A DNA stretch of 64,000 nt from Planctomycetota bacterium (GTDB lineage Bacteria > Planctomycetota > Planctomycetia > Planctomycetales > Planctomycetaceae): assembly GCA_022600195.1 (NCBI GenBank), contig JAHZKX010000062.1:62001-126000 (forward strand), in the 5' to 3' direction. The position numbers and the translations under genes were made by a program. Every line of letters starts with the position of its first letter. The stretch's first letter is position 1. This document shows positions 31,610 to 41,135 of the stretch, one piece after another. Below the pieces are notes generated by a model. It was not told the origin of the DNA, did no database searches, and saw nothing but the letters and a program-made list of their open reading frames with translations.

Positions 31610-31636
31610 AGTACTACATCGACGTTGGAGCTTTCG

Positions 31637-34600
31637 ATGAACATATTACGTGTTAGCCTGGCCTGCTTAATCTTAGCATCTCAGTATTCACTGGCATCTG
31701 CCTATGCGGATCCAGATCAAACTGATGGCTCTCAGTCAGAGGGACGAGCAGCAATCGGCGAACGAGAGGGTTCTGCCATTGTAGGAAACGTCTCTTCCGG
31801 CATTTTCAGGCATGATTTCATTCCACAAAACAATGTGCAACGAAACGATGTTCCCGGTTTTACTTCAATGAAAGATGTCAGCTACCAGGATGTGCCGCAA
31901 GGTTACGTCCCCTATAAACAACCAGATCCACAAACAATGGTTGTGAACGAATACATCGATAACGGTGCCGGTGGTTTGCAACCACTGGGGCCACAGGCTT
32001 TCCAACCACTCTTCCGTCTGGATAAAGGCATTGGTGGGGGAATTGGTTATGACGATGGTTATTCCAATCTTGGAATCCTGCTGCCGTTTACCATTAACCC
32101 TGATCAAAGCATGCTCTTTCTGGACTTACGAGCAATGGTCACCGACCAGGGTGCCGGCGGTGTCAACCTGGGAGCGGGTTGGCGGGCCTATAGTGACGCA
32201 GTCGATAAAATCTTCACCTTCGCAGGCTGGTATGATTACGACGGCGGACATTTCCAGGACTATCATCAAATCGGTTTGAGTGGTGAAGTCATCGGCCAGT
32301 ATTTAACAGGTCGTATCAATGGTTACTTTGACATCAACAGCAATGAAGCTGTGGTTTCCAATAACCTCTCTGGTAATGCCTTCTACCAGACAAATCGAAT
32401 TGTACTCGATCGAGTCCTCCGTTCTGAATCTTCCTATGGTGGTGTGGATGCAGAAGTCGGCGGTCCACTGCCCGTACTCGGAAAATTTGGAATCGATGCC
32501 TTTGTCGGCGGTTACTATTATAATTCCGATTCGGACAAAAGCGCGACCGGTGTCAAGTTCCGTGCAGAAGCCAATATTAACGACTGGTGGCAGATGGGGG
32601 TCAGCTATGCGAAAGACTCCGTCTTCGGGTCCAACGCCTGGATGAATGTCACACTCAGCATTCCTGAAGGCAGATCTGATAAATGGATGCGACCCAAGAC
32701 GCTCAAGCAGCGTATGTATCAACCCATGAATCGTAACTACCGTATTGTCGCGAATATTAAAGAAACCACGAATACAGAACTCGCGATCAACCCCGATGAC
32801 GGCCTGCCTTACACTGTACAGCACATCGATCCCGACTTCGGGGGGGCCGGCAATGGTAACTTTGAAACACCATTCGGTTCTGTCGCCGCCTATAACGCGT
32901 CACCCCCTTCATCGGTTACAGATATCATCTTTGTCAAGGATGGTAACGCAGCGAATCTGGATGGACAGATCACACTGCTTGACAATGGTGGCGGTATGGG
33001 TAGCATCACCACCGGACAACGCCTGTTAAGTGAAGCCCGCCAGCATACTTTCAACACGTTTGACCAGGGGGGCGCACCGGTCACTCTGAACCTGCCCGGT
33101 TATAACCCCGCAGCCAGCATGCCAACTCTCAGCAACTCAGCGGGTGCTGGTGGATCACCGGGAGCCGTTGTTGTCGGTACCGGCGGTGCCTGGGAAGTGT
33201 CTGGTTTCAATATCAGCGGTGCCAGAACGGGAGGAGCACTCCCACATAACGATGGTATTTTCTCAGCGGCAACGCGCGGCTTTAACATCAACAACAATAC
33301 TTTTGTGTTGTATAACCGTGGTATTGATGTCACAAATCTGACCGCTGGCACCAGCACTGGCATCGTTTCAACCAACACCTTCTCGGGAGATGGGGCGAAC
33401 TCGCTGCATGGAGCACTCATCACACACAATGGTGGAACACTCGAACTGGCCTTCCACAATAACACGGCGACCAATAACCTTGGTGTCGTTCCACCGGGCA
33501 CTGGAACTGGTTTTGAAATCATTGCCAATGCTGGTTCCGTTAATGGTGTCGGCACAGCCACCGATGGTGTAACGACGCTCGGAATTACCGGAAATACGGC
33601 CAATGCAAACGGTACCGGTATGATTATTACCGCCAATGGTGGTGCAGTGATTACTACAGACAAGTCTAATAATACCTTCAATGCTAACATCAATCCCAAC
33701 ACAGGTTTGCATGTCAATGCGAACGGTGTAGGCAGTTCTGTGATCTTTCGCAGCTTTGATACGATTACCGCAACCGGCAACACGGGCATTGGTATCGCCT
33801 TTGATACGACAGGCGGCGGTTTGATTTCTGCCCTTTCAGAAGACCTGAACCAGGATGGAATCCTCGATCCGGGTGAAGACCTCAACGGGAACGGTGTACT
33901 CGACCTGGGGATGACCAACATCAACGCCAGCACCAATACCACAGATGGTTTTGTGGCAACATCAGACGGTGCCGGTGGCGCTTCACGAATCGACCTGAAT
34001 ATTGGAAATGCGAATTCAGCAGACAACCTGTTTAACAGCAACGGTCAGAATGGGATTAGCCTGGTTACGCTCAACGCAGGTACGATCCGTGGCAGTGTCA
34101 TCAACAATACGGCAACCGGAAATACACAGGACGGTTTTGCCAGTACTCTGACTACCGGAACCATTGATCTTTCTGTCTTAAATCCCGCAGGTGCCGCTTC
34201 CGTGGGAAGTAACATCTTCACTGGAAACACCCGCCATGGTATGAGTATTGTCAATAACACGGGTGGTGCCTTCACGACAGCCTTGATTTCCAATAATGAT
34301 TTCAGCAATAACACCGAAGCGGGCCTGTTCATCGGCGGGGATGCTCTGGGTGGGACAGATACAGCAGTCAATACACTGGGCACCCTCGATTCCAACAACT
34401 TCAATCGAGATACTTCGGGTACCGAAGGCATCCTGTTTAACAGTAGCGATGTCAGAACCACGGCAATCCTGACCAGAAACACCTTCGTAGGACGTACGGG
34501 TGCCGGTCGCGGTGTCGGTGGTGTTGTCGGTGGCACAACGACTGTGGTCGGTACTGGTGGGGTGCTCCTGACATTCGGCAGTCTGTCAGCAGTGGATAAT

Positions 34601-36496
34601 TCACTCGTCAACACCTTCATGAATAACGGTGATGCCCATATCGGCCTGGTGCTGGAAGGCAATACACTTAACGATGTAGACATCGACCAGCACGACTTTA
34701 ATACCACCCTCGATTCAACAAACACAGACTTTGATGGGCAAGGCGTCGGGTTCATCCTTCGGGATACCGCGATCATGGCGACTAGTACATTCCAACGCAA
34801 CACATTCCAGAACAATGCCGCCTCTGGTCTGTACTTCAGTGTGACTGGAAATAATGGAGCCGATTTTGCTCAACTCAATAATATTACCGTGGGTGGATCA
34901 ACGGCTCCCTTTGGAAATACCTTCACGGGCAACACGGGCAGTGGTCTGGAAGTCATTCGAACGGCCAACGGTCAAGTCAACACCTTTGATGTTCAGTTTA
35001 ATACCTTTACAGGCAACACACTGGACGGAATCAGCCTGACCGCAGCAAATGCGAACCTCACAGATACCTATACGATTAACGATAACACCATCACCGGGAA
35101 TACTGAGAATGGTATCGATATCAGTGTGCAGGCCGATGCGGTGCTGGATGCAGACATGGCACGTAACACGATTACCGGTAATACTCTGAGCGGTATCCGT
35201 ACCACGGAAATGATCAACGATGCGTCCGATCAACGCGGTGTATCAGGAAACTGGGTTGCCAACACGATCACCGGCAATGGAGCGGGTGGTATCGAGCTGG
35301 ATGCAGCCTCAAATGTATTGGTCATTGGTGGTGCGGGAGCAGATCGTAATATTATCCAGAGTAATACTGGGGACGGTGTAGCCATCACAGGAGCCGGGAC
35401 TGTCACCCTGAATAATAACCTGATTGCCAGCAACACCGGAGCCGGTATCGATATCGATGCACCTTCTGATAGCGATATCATAATCACCAATAACGATATT
35501 ACTCTGAATACGCTTGATGGTATCGAATATAGAAATGCAACTAGCGGGACATTCATTTTACTGGCAACTGGCAACACCATCGACTTCAACGATGGGCGTG
35601 GTTTCGATGTCCTGGCCCGACCGGGAGCAGCCACTGATTCAGCAATCGATATTACCTTTAGCAACAACGTCGTGAACGCCAACCTGCTGGAAGGGGTTTA
35701 TGTCGTCTACACCGCATCGAACAATCAGACGCAGGATGTGGCATCAACGACAGCACTGCTAGCCGATGGTGGTCTGTTCGACGATGTCCAACTCAGGATG
35801 ACTATGGATACGAACCAGATCCTGGCGAACGGGTTTAGTAGTGGATTCGGTACCACAGGTCTGGTGGTTCGTGTCGGTACAACCAATGGAAGTACCAGCA
35901 GTACAAACGCTGGTGGATTTGCCAGCGACGGTGTGGGCAACTTCACAAACTCCGGTGTGATTATGTCGGTGACCAATTCTACAATCACGGGCAACTTTGG
36001 ATCGGATGCCTTCTTCGAATCCTTCACTTCAACAGTGGATCCCGCGGCAACCGCGGGAACCTGGGGTGCTACCAACGACCCGACTGCACTCACAACGTTC
36101 CGCAGCGATCCATTGGCTCGACTGGACCTGGACTGGGGTAACAACACCATTATTGCGGGTGATGTCACCAACACGGGTGCCTTCTACAACAATGCAGACA
36201 CCTTCAAATCTCGTTTGAATACTACCAGTGTACCATTCGACGGACCATTTACTTCGACTTCAAGACGTCGTAATGCTCAACGTCAGGCTGCTCGTATCAA
36301 TAACCTGATAGACCCTGGTGCAGGAACCTTCCTCTACTCTGGTACAGGAGCAAGTACCTTCCGTCTTGACAGCACCGGCGATCTCTTAATCTTTACTCTT
36401 GACGGCAATCCTTACACGACAACCGGGGATGCCAATGGTATCAACTTCGGTGGAGCCATTACCGGCGAACTACCTTGGGGTTGGGGACAATTCTGA
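31637..36496 (+). CDS. Large surface protein: inverse-autotransporter-like beta-barrel followed by right-handed beta-helix passenger
   Basis: Signal peptide MNILRVSLACLILASQYSLASA. Barrel-like region GGGIGYDDGYSNLG...GGVNLGAGWRAYSD...FTFAGWYDYDGGHFQDYHQIGLSGEVIGQYLTGRINGYFDI...YGGVDAEVGGPLP...WWQMGVSYAKD. Then more than 1000 aa of NTxTGN-type rungs. GGAG RBS 6 nt before the ATG. Confidence 0.8.
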   Translation: MNILRVSLACLILASQYSLASAYADPDQTDGSQSEGRAAIGEREGSAIVGNVSSGIFRHDFIPQNNVQRNDVPGFTSMKDVSYQDVPQGYVPYKQPDPQTMVVNEYIDNGAGGLQPLGPQAFQPLFRLDKGIGGGIGYDDGYSNLGILLPFTINPDQSMLFLDLRAMVTDQGAGGVNLGAGWRAYSDAVDKIFTFAGWYDYDGGHFQDYHQIGLSGEVIGQYLTGRINGYFDINSNEAVVSNNLSGNAFYQTNRIVLDRVLRSESSYGGVDAEVGGPLPVLGKFGIDAFVGGYYYNSDSDKSATGVKFRAEANINDWWQMGVSYAKDSVFGSNAWMNVTLSIPEGRSDKWMRPKTLKQRMYQPMNRNYRIVANIKETTNTELAINPDDGLPYTVQHIDPDFGGAGNGNFETPFGSVAAYNASPPSSVTDIIFVKDGNAANLDGQITLLDNGGGMGSITTGQRLLSEARQHTFNTFDQGGAPVTLNLPGYNPAASMPTLSNSAGAGGSPGAVVVGTGGAWEVSGFNISGARTGGALPHNDGIFSAATRGFNINNNTFVLYNRGIDVTNLTAGTSTGIVSTNTFSGDGANSLHGALITHNGGTLELAFHNNTATNNLGVVPPGTGTGFEIIANAGSVNGVGTATDGVTTLGITGNTANANGTGMIITANGGAVITTDKSNNTFNANINPNTGLHVNANGVGSSVIFRSFDTITATGNTGIGIAFDTTGGGLISALSEDLNQDGILDPGEDLNGNGVLDLGMTNINASTNTTDGFVATSDGAGGASRIDLNIGNANSADNLFNSNGQNGISLVTLNAGTIRGSVINNTATGNTQDGFASTLTTGTIDLSVLNPAGAASVGSNIFTGNTRHGMSIVNNTGGAFTTALISNNDFSNNTEAGLFIGGDALGGTDTAVNTLGTLDSNNFNRDTSGTEGILFNSSDVRTTAILTRNTFVGRTGAGRGVGGVVGGTTTVVGTGGVLLTFGSLSAVDNSLVNTFMNNGDAHIGLVLEGNTLNDVDIDQHDFNTTLDSTNTDFDGQGVGFILRDTAIMATSTFQRNTFQNNAASGLYFSVTGNNGADFAQLNNITVGGSTAPFGNTFTGNTGSGLEVIRTANGQVNTFDVQFNTFTGNTLDGISLTAANANLTDTYTINDNTITGNTENGIDISVQADAVLDADMARNTITGNTLSGIRTTEMINDASDQRGVSGNWVANTITGNGAGGIELDAASNVLVIGGAGADRNIIQSNTGDGVAITGAGTVTLNNNLIASNTGAGIDIDAPSDSDIIITNNDITLNTLDGIEYRNATSGTFILLATGNTIDFNDGRGFDVLARPGAATDSAIDITFSNNVVNANLLEGVYVVYTASNNQTQDVASTTALLADGGLFDDVQLRMTMDTNQILANGFSSGFGTTGLVVRVGTTNGSTSSTNAGGFASDGVGNFTNSGVIMSVTNSTITGNFGSDAFFESFTSTVDPAATAGTWGATNDPTALTTFRSDPLARLDLDWGNNTIIAGDVTNTGAFYNNADTFKSRLNTTSVPFDGPFTSTSRRRNAQRQAARINNLIDPGAGTFLYSGTGASTFRLDSTGDLLIFTLDGNPYTTTGDANGINFGGAITGELPWGWGQF

Positions 36497-36536
36497 TCTG
36501 CAACAATGGGCCTGATTTGACGATCGGCTGAAACCA

Positions 36537-36574
36537 AAACACCATCCTGATTCACTTCAGGATGGTGTTTTTTT
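36537..36574 (+). terminator. Intrinsic terminator after the beta-helix surface protein gene
   Basis: aaaacaccatcctga-ttcact-tcaggatggtgttttttt. Confidence 0.9.
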
Positions 36575-36600
36575 AATGTCTTCAAACTTCACATTGTTGA

Positions 36601-37800
36601 TCAGGCGGGTGACAGAAATTGCTCAAGCCGATCAAGGCCTGCTTCTAAAGTCTTGAGATCTGTGGCAAATGAGAGTCTCACATAACCGGGTGCCCCAAAG
36701 GCATCGCCGGTCACCAGTGCCACATGGGCTTCTTCCAGTAACGCGGTGCAGAATTCGCTGGAGTCTTTCACGACTTTGCCACCACCCAATGGTTTATTGA
36801 AGTGCGCACTCACATTGAAAAACGCGTAAAACGCGCCCCCCGGTTCTGCAAAGCTGATCTCCGGAAATTTTCGTAAGCGTTCCAGCACATAAGTGCGGCG
36901 TTCTGTAAAGGCAGCCAGCATTTCTGAAACACACTCTTGCGGTCCATTTAATGCTGCAATCGTGGCCGCCTGGCTGACGCTGCACGGGTTTGATGTTTCC
37001 TGGCTTTGCAGCTTGGTCATTGCAGCCGTTAATTCGGTGGTAGCCAGTGTCCAGCCAATCCGCCAGCCGGTCATCGCGTACGCTTTACTGACACCACTGA
37101 CAATGATCGTGCGTTCGGCGACATCCGGCCCAAAGGAAGCAAAGCTGCGAAATTCAGAACCTTCATAAATCAGCTTTTCGTAGATCTCATCGGAAAGCAC
37201 GGGAACATCTTTTTCGACCGCAACGCGTGCCAGCGCTTCCAGAGTTTCCACAGGATAGGCAGCACCCGTCGGATTACAGGGATTGTTGAGCATCATCAGT
37301 TTGGTTTTAGGAGTGATGGCTGCCGCGAATTGTTCGGCTGTCATACAGAAGCCGCTGGCTTCACTGGTCTCCACCATCACGGGGGTCGCACCCGTCAGTT
37401 CCACCAATGCGCTGTAACTGACCCAGTAAGGCGTGGGAATGATGACTTCATCGCCGGGGCCACACAACGCCGTCAATACATTATGTATCGAGTGTTTGGC
37501 GCCATTCGAAACCACAACCTGATTCGGCTGATAAGTTAAACCGTAGTCGCGCTGGTAGACATCACAGATCGCCTGTTTGAGTTCGAGCGTGCCCGCTGCT
37601 GGTGTATAGCCGGTCTGGCCGGCATCCATGGCGACTTTCGCTGCTTCACGAATATGGGCGGGGGTATTAAAATCCGGCTCACCCAGCGTGAACTCATAGA
37701 CTTTGACTCCGGTGCTTTTCAATTCTTTCGCTTTTGCTGCAGCGGCAATGGTAGCGGAGGGCTTGAGTTTCTGGACGGTAGCGGAGAGCTGCATCGACAT
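36601..37800 (-). CDS. Pyridoxal-phosphate-dependent class I aminotransferase (aspartate aminotransferase-like)
   Basis: LGEPDFNTPAHIREAA, NPCNPTGAAYP, SDEIYEKLIYEG, SGVSKAYAMTGWRIGW (PLP lysine). Confidence 0.95.
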   Translation of the reverse strand: MSMQLSATVQKLKPSATIAAAAKAKELKSTGVKVYEFTLGEPDFNTPAHIREAAKVAMDAGQTGYTPAAGTLELKQAICDVYQRDYGLTYQPNQVVVSNGAKHSIHNVLTALCGPGDEVIIPTPYWVSYSALVELTGATPVMVETSEASGFCMTAEQFAAAITPKTKLMMLNNPCNPTGAAYPVETLEALARVAVEKDVPVLSDEIYEKLIYEGSEFRSFASFGPDVAERTIIVSGVSKAYAMTGWRIGWTLATTELTAAMTKLQSQETSNPCSVSQAATIAALNGPQECVSEMLAAFTERRTYVLERLRKFPEISFAEPGGAFYAFFNVSAHFNKPLGGGKVVKDSSEFCTALLEEAHVALVTGDAFGAPGYVRLSFATDLKTLEAGLDRLEQFLSPA

Positions 37801-38099
37801 AATCGTTTTCTTTGCCTGCGAAAGTAATGAAATAGACCGGGGCTGACAACACCGTCAGCATGGATTAATCCCTCAGCTATGACAGCCGGGAATCAATAAA
37901 GTTCGAAACCACACGATTCTTTTCACCTGCACCCGCAGCGTCAAGTCTAAGATGCCATTGTTTGAAAATCGGGCAGGATTCTGAGCAAAAAAGCAAGTAA
38001 AAGGATGACTGAGAGTGAATACGCGTGAATCAAAGCGACGAATGAGGCTTGGGAGTTCTTTGATTCATGGAGAGCCAGAAGCGAGCGATTCGATGTGAC

Positions 38100-38909
38100 C
38101 TACTCAGACGCAGGTAGTTCAGTCTCTGCGTTTTTGCCTATTTCATGGGCTGACATCGCTACATTCACCCGAGAGGTCCGTTTGAATTCTGTCCGTGCTT
38201 GAGTTCCCCCTTTGGTGTCACGTGTGACTTCAACCGTCCATTTCGCAACCCCGAAAGGAATCTTGTCAGTCCGCCAGATGGTTCCCACATTCTTGGAGCG
38301 GGTCGAAGGGCTCTCGCTCATGAAAGTCCCCTTGTATTCGCGGGCGGAAACGGCGCCTGTCGGAATATCAATGCTTGCGGGCTCTCCCTCCGAGTCCCAT
38401 TTGGTGTAATGTTCGAGCATCGTAATCATCGGATAAAACCGCAATACATTCGTTTTCAGAGGCTCAACGGGTCTGTCACCGATTTTTCGATAACCACGCA
38501 CGATCGGGAGAAAGGTGACCGGTATCTGATTCTGGTCAATAATCTTACCGTCTATCGCTTTTTCTGGGACTAATACTTTATAAATGCGAGGGCCGGAGAC
38601 ACCAGGCGCCACTCCCGATTCTGTTTCCTTGCCAGTGATGTTTTTGAACTCCAGCCAGCGACAGGCAGTTTGTTCACCTTCAAACTCGGCCATTTCGGAA
38701 CCGACAGAACTGATAATCAAATGACGCGTCCATTTCAGCTTCACAGGCTTATCATTGGATTCGGGACCAGGCATTTCTTTTTCATATGTGCCCTCAAATC
38801 TCACCCACGAACCATCGGCGGGCAGATCCCAGATCAACCCTTGCGCAAACAGCGAACTGGAAAATGTAATGACACAGAAAACAGCAAGAAATAAGGATCG
38901 GACTGGCAT
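38100..38909 (-). CDS. Hypothetical exported protein
   Basis: Signal peptide MPVRSLFLAVFCVITFSSSLFAQ; no recognised domain. Internal Met preferred over the ORF start at 38951. Confidence 0.65.
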   Translation of the reverse strand: MPVRSLFLAVFCVITFSSSLFAQGLIWDLPADGSWVRFEGTYEKEMPGPESNDKPVKLKWTRHLIISSVGSEMAEFEGEQTACRWLEFKNITGKETESGVAPGVSGPRIYKVLVPEKAIDGKIIDQNQIPVTFLPIVRGYRKIGDRPVEPLKTNVLRFYPMITMLEHYTKWDSEGEPASIDIPTGAVSAREYKGTFMSESPSTRSKNVGTIWRTDKIPFGVAKWTVEVTRDTKGGTQARTEFKRTSRVNVAMSAHEIGKNAETELPASE

Positions 38910-39236
38910 ATTGTAAAAACCAAAGAAGTGAACGAAAATGAGCAGACACACCTTGTCTCTTAAGAGACTCTACCCACCAGTGTGACAAAAGAGCCATCCC
39001 CTGACAATACTTTTTGGTTTTTCCAGCAGGAATTTTTCGAAGCGATTCATTTTCCGGGCGAATATACAGGAGCATCAGACAACTCCTTCTTGACCGTAGC
39101 TGGTTGTGTGCCTTAGACTGCTTATAGGAATTACGCTGATTTTAACGTTTTCAATTTGACCGCTTCACAAAGACGACTGAGAAAAACTGTTCTCGCTCTT
39201 CTATCAATACATACGTCCCTGTACTGGAGAATTCAG

Positions 39237-41045
39237 ATGTCGCTGTCTTTTATCAAATGTCGATGGTTCTCATTCGCTCTGGTTTTGGGATGTTCTGTTT
39301 GTCTGAGTCTGAACACAACCGTAGCTGCAGAACAAGAGGATAAGCCAACCCGCCAGAACTGGGGGCACATTATTATCAAAGGTGCCTATCCCGAAGGGCC
39401 ACAAATGCCCGGCCTGTTTGGTGATGTGACCGAATCGCTGGCCAGGGTCACTGCCCGACTGGAAAAAGCAGCCGACGATAAATCTCTCAGCGGGGTGATT
39501 CTGCACCTTAAGGGAACATCAATTGGCTGGGCAAAACTGAATGAGTTGCGCGAAGCCATTTTCAAAGTGCGCAAAAAAAATAAAAAAGTATATGCCTGGA
39601 TCGAGTCCGGCAAGACAAAAGATTATCTGATCGCAAGTGCCTGCGACAAAATTGTCATGCCCGAATCCGCAACGCTCATCCTGCTTGGTTTGAGGGCGGA
39701 AGTCAGCTTCTATAAAAATCTGTTCGATATGCTGGATGTCAAACCGGATATCTTACGTGTGGGAGAATACAAGTCGGCTGCCGAACCCTACACACGCACG
39801 GAAATGAGTAAGCCGTTTCGTGAAGAAATGGGAGCCATGCTCGATGACTATTTTCGACAGATCCTCACCATAATCTCGAAAGCGAGGGGATTGTCTGATG
39901 AAAAAGTGGAAGCAGCCATCAACGGCGGACCCTACATGGCAGCTGAGGCAAAAAAACTGGGTTTGATTGATCACCTTGCCTATGAAGATCAAATTCCCAA
40001 ACTGATCACCGGGGATAAGTCCAAGACGGAAGTCAGAGTAATAAAGAAGTATGCCAAAAAACGTCTCGACAATGATTTCTCTGGCATCGCTGGTTTAATC
40101 AAATTAATGGATCTGTTTTCTGGGATCGATTCTTCTCAGCGTATGGGTTCGGGGCCGCGTGTTGCTGTGATTTACGCCACCGGAGCCATCATGTCGGGAT
40201 CCAGTTCTCAGGGAGGTTTGATGGGTGTGAAAGTACTGGGCTCTGATACCTTTATCAAAGCCGTTGAGAAGGCAGCAAAAGACGATAAGGTGAAAGCAAT
40301 TGTTCTTCGGGTCGATAGTCCGGGGGGAAGTGCGCTGGCCAGCGATTTGATGTGGCGTTCGCTGGAAAAAGCGGACAAGCCGATCGTCGTCAGTATGGGT
40401 GATGTTGCTGCCAGTGGGGGATATTATATCTCCATGGGCGCAGATCGAATCTTTGCCGAACCTGGCACTCTGACCGGCTCAATTGGTGTTGTCGGCGGCA
40501 AACTTGCCGTGGATGGCCTCTTTAAAAAAATTGGCATTACCACCAGTGTGATCTCGCGAGGCAAGAACAGTGGTGCGTTCAGTCCCTTGACCGGTTTTAC
40601 AGAATCAGAGCGGACGGCAGTCTCTGCATTAATGTACTCGATCTACAAACAGTTTACGGAAAAAGCAGCCACAGGACGCAAAATGGAATATACCGCTTTG
40701 GAAAAACTGGCCCGCGGTCGTGTTTATACCGGGGCAATGGCACTCAAAATTGGCCTGGTGGATCAATTGGGAACACTGGATGAAGCCATCGAGCATGCCC
40801 GGAAACTGGGAAAAATCAAGGATGGCGAAAAATTTGAAAAATTAATTCTTCCCAGACCAACCAGTCCTTTTGAACAGATTTTTGGTAGTATGGATGCACA
40901 GTCAAAACAGAGTCAGCAAATTTCAAAGATGTTAAATCTGCTCTCTCCCGAACTGTCACAGCAAATACAGAAATTGGATTTGATTAACTTGCTCTCTCGG
41001 GAAAAAACACTGACGATTATGCCTTTTGATATTCGCGTGAATTAG
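39237..41045 (+). CDS. sppA: Signal peptide peptidase SppA, 67K type
   Basis: Two S49 domains; VDSPGGSALASDLMWRSL, MGDVAASGGYYISMGADRIFAEPGTLTGSIGVVGGK. ATG at 39237 precedes the signal sequence. Confidence 0.92.
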   Translation: MSLSFIKCRWFSFALVLGCSVCLSLNTTVAAEQEDKPTRQNWGHIIIKGAYPEGPQMPGLFGDVTESLARVTARLEKAADDKSLSGVILHLKGTSIGWAKLNELREAIFKVRKKNKKVYAWIESGKTKDYLIASACDKIVMPESATLILLGLRAEVSFYKNLFDMLDVKPDILRVGEYKSAAEPYTRTEMSKPFREEMGAMLDDYFRQILTIISKARGLSDEKVEAAINGGPYMAAEAKKLGLIDHLAYEDQIPKLITGDKSKTEVRVIKKYAKKRLDNDFSGIAGLIKLMDLFSGIDSSQRMGSGPRVAVIYATGAIMSGSSSQGGLMGVKVLGSDTFIKAVEKAAKDDKVKAIVLRVDSPGGSALASDLMWRSLEKADKPIVVSMGDVAASGGYYISMGADRIFAEPGTLTGSIGVVGGKLAVDGLFKKIGITTSVISRGKNSGAFSPLTGFTESERTAVSALMYSIYKQFTEKAATGRKMEYTALEKLARGRVYTGAMALKIGLVDQLGTLDEAIEHARKLGKIKDGEKFEKLILPRPTSPFEQIFGSMDAQSKQSQQISKMLNLLSPELSQQIQKLDLINLLSREKTLTIMPFDIRVN

Positions 41046-41135
41046 TCAGGAATTCTTTCAGAAGTAAGTTTTCTGCAGATTCTCTCAGTCTGATGCTGAG
41101 GGCCAGAGCAAAAGATTTTTGGTAAGGAGATCAGG

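Noticed and set aside
32303-32824. 173-aa minus ORF
   Set aside because: Antisense to the barrel region of the surface protein.
33100-36174. Four long minus-strand ORFs (33100-34041, 34045-34815, 35230-35682, 35725-36174) of Val/Pro/Ser/Leu-rich composition
   Set aside because: Antisense to the NTxTGN repeat-coding region; their length follows from its biased codon composition.
31637-36496. Repeats in the surface-protein gene considered as CRISPR-like or satellite DNA
   Set aside because: The repetitiveness is protein-level (NTxTGN rungs) in one continuous frame, with no constant repeat/spacer structure.
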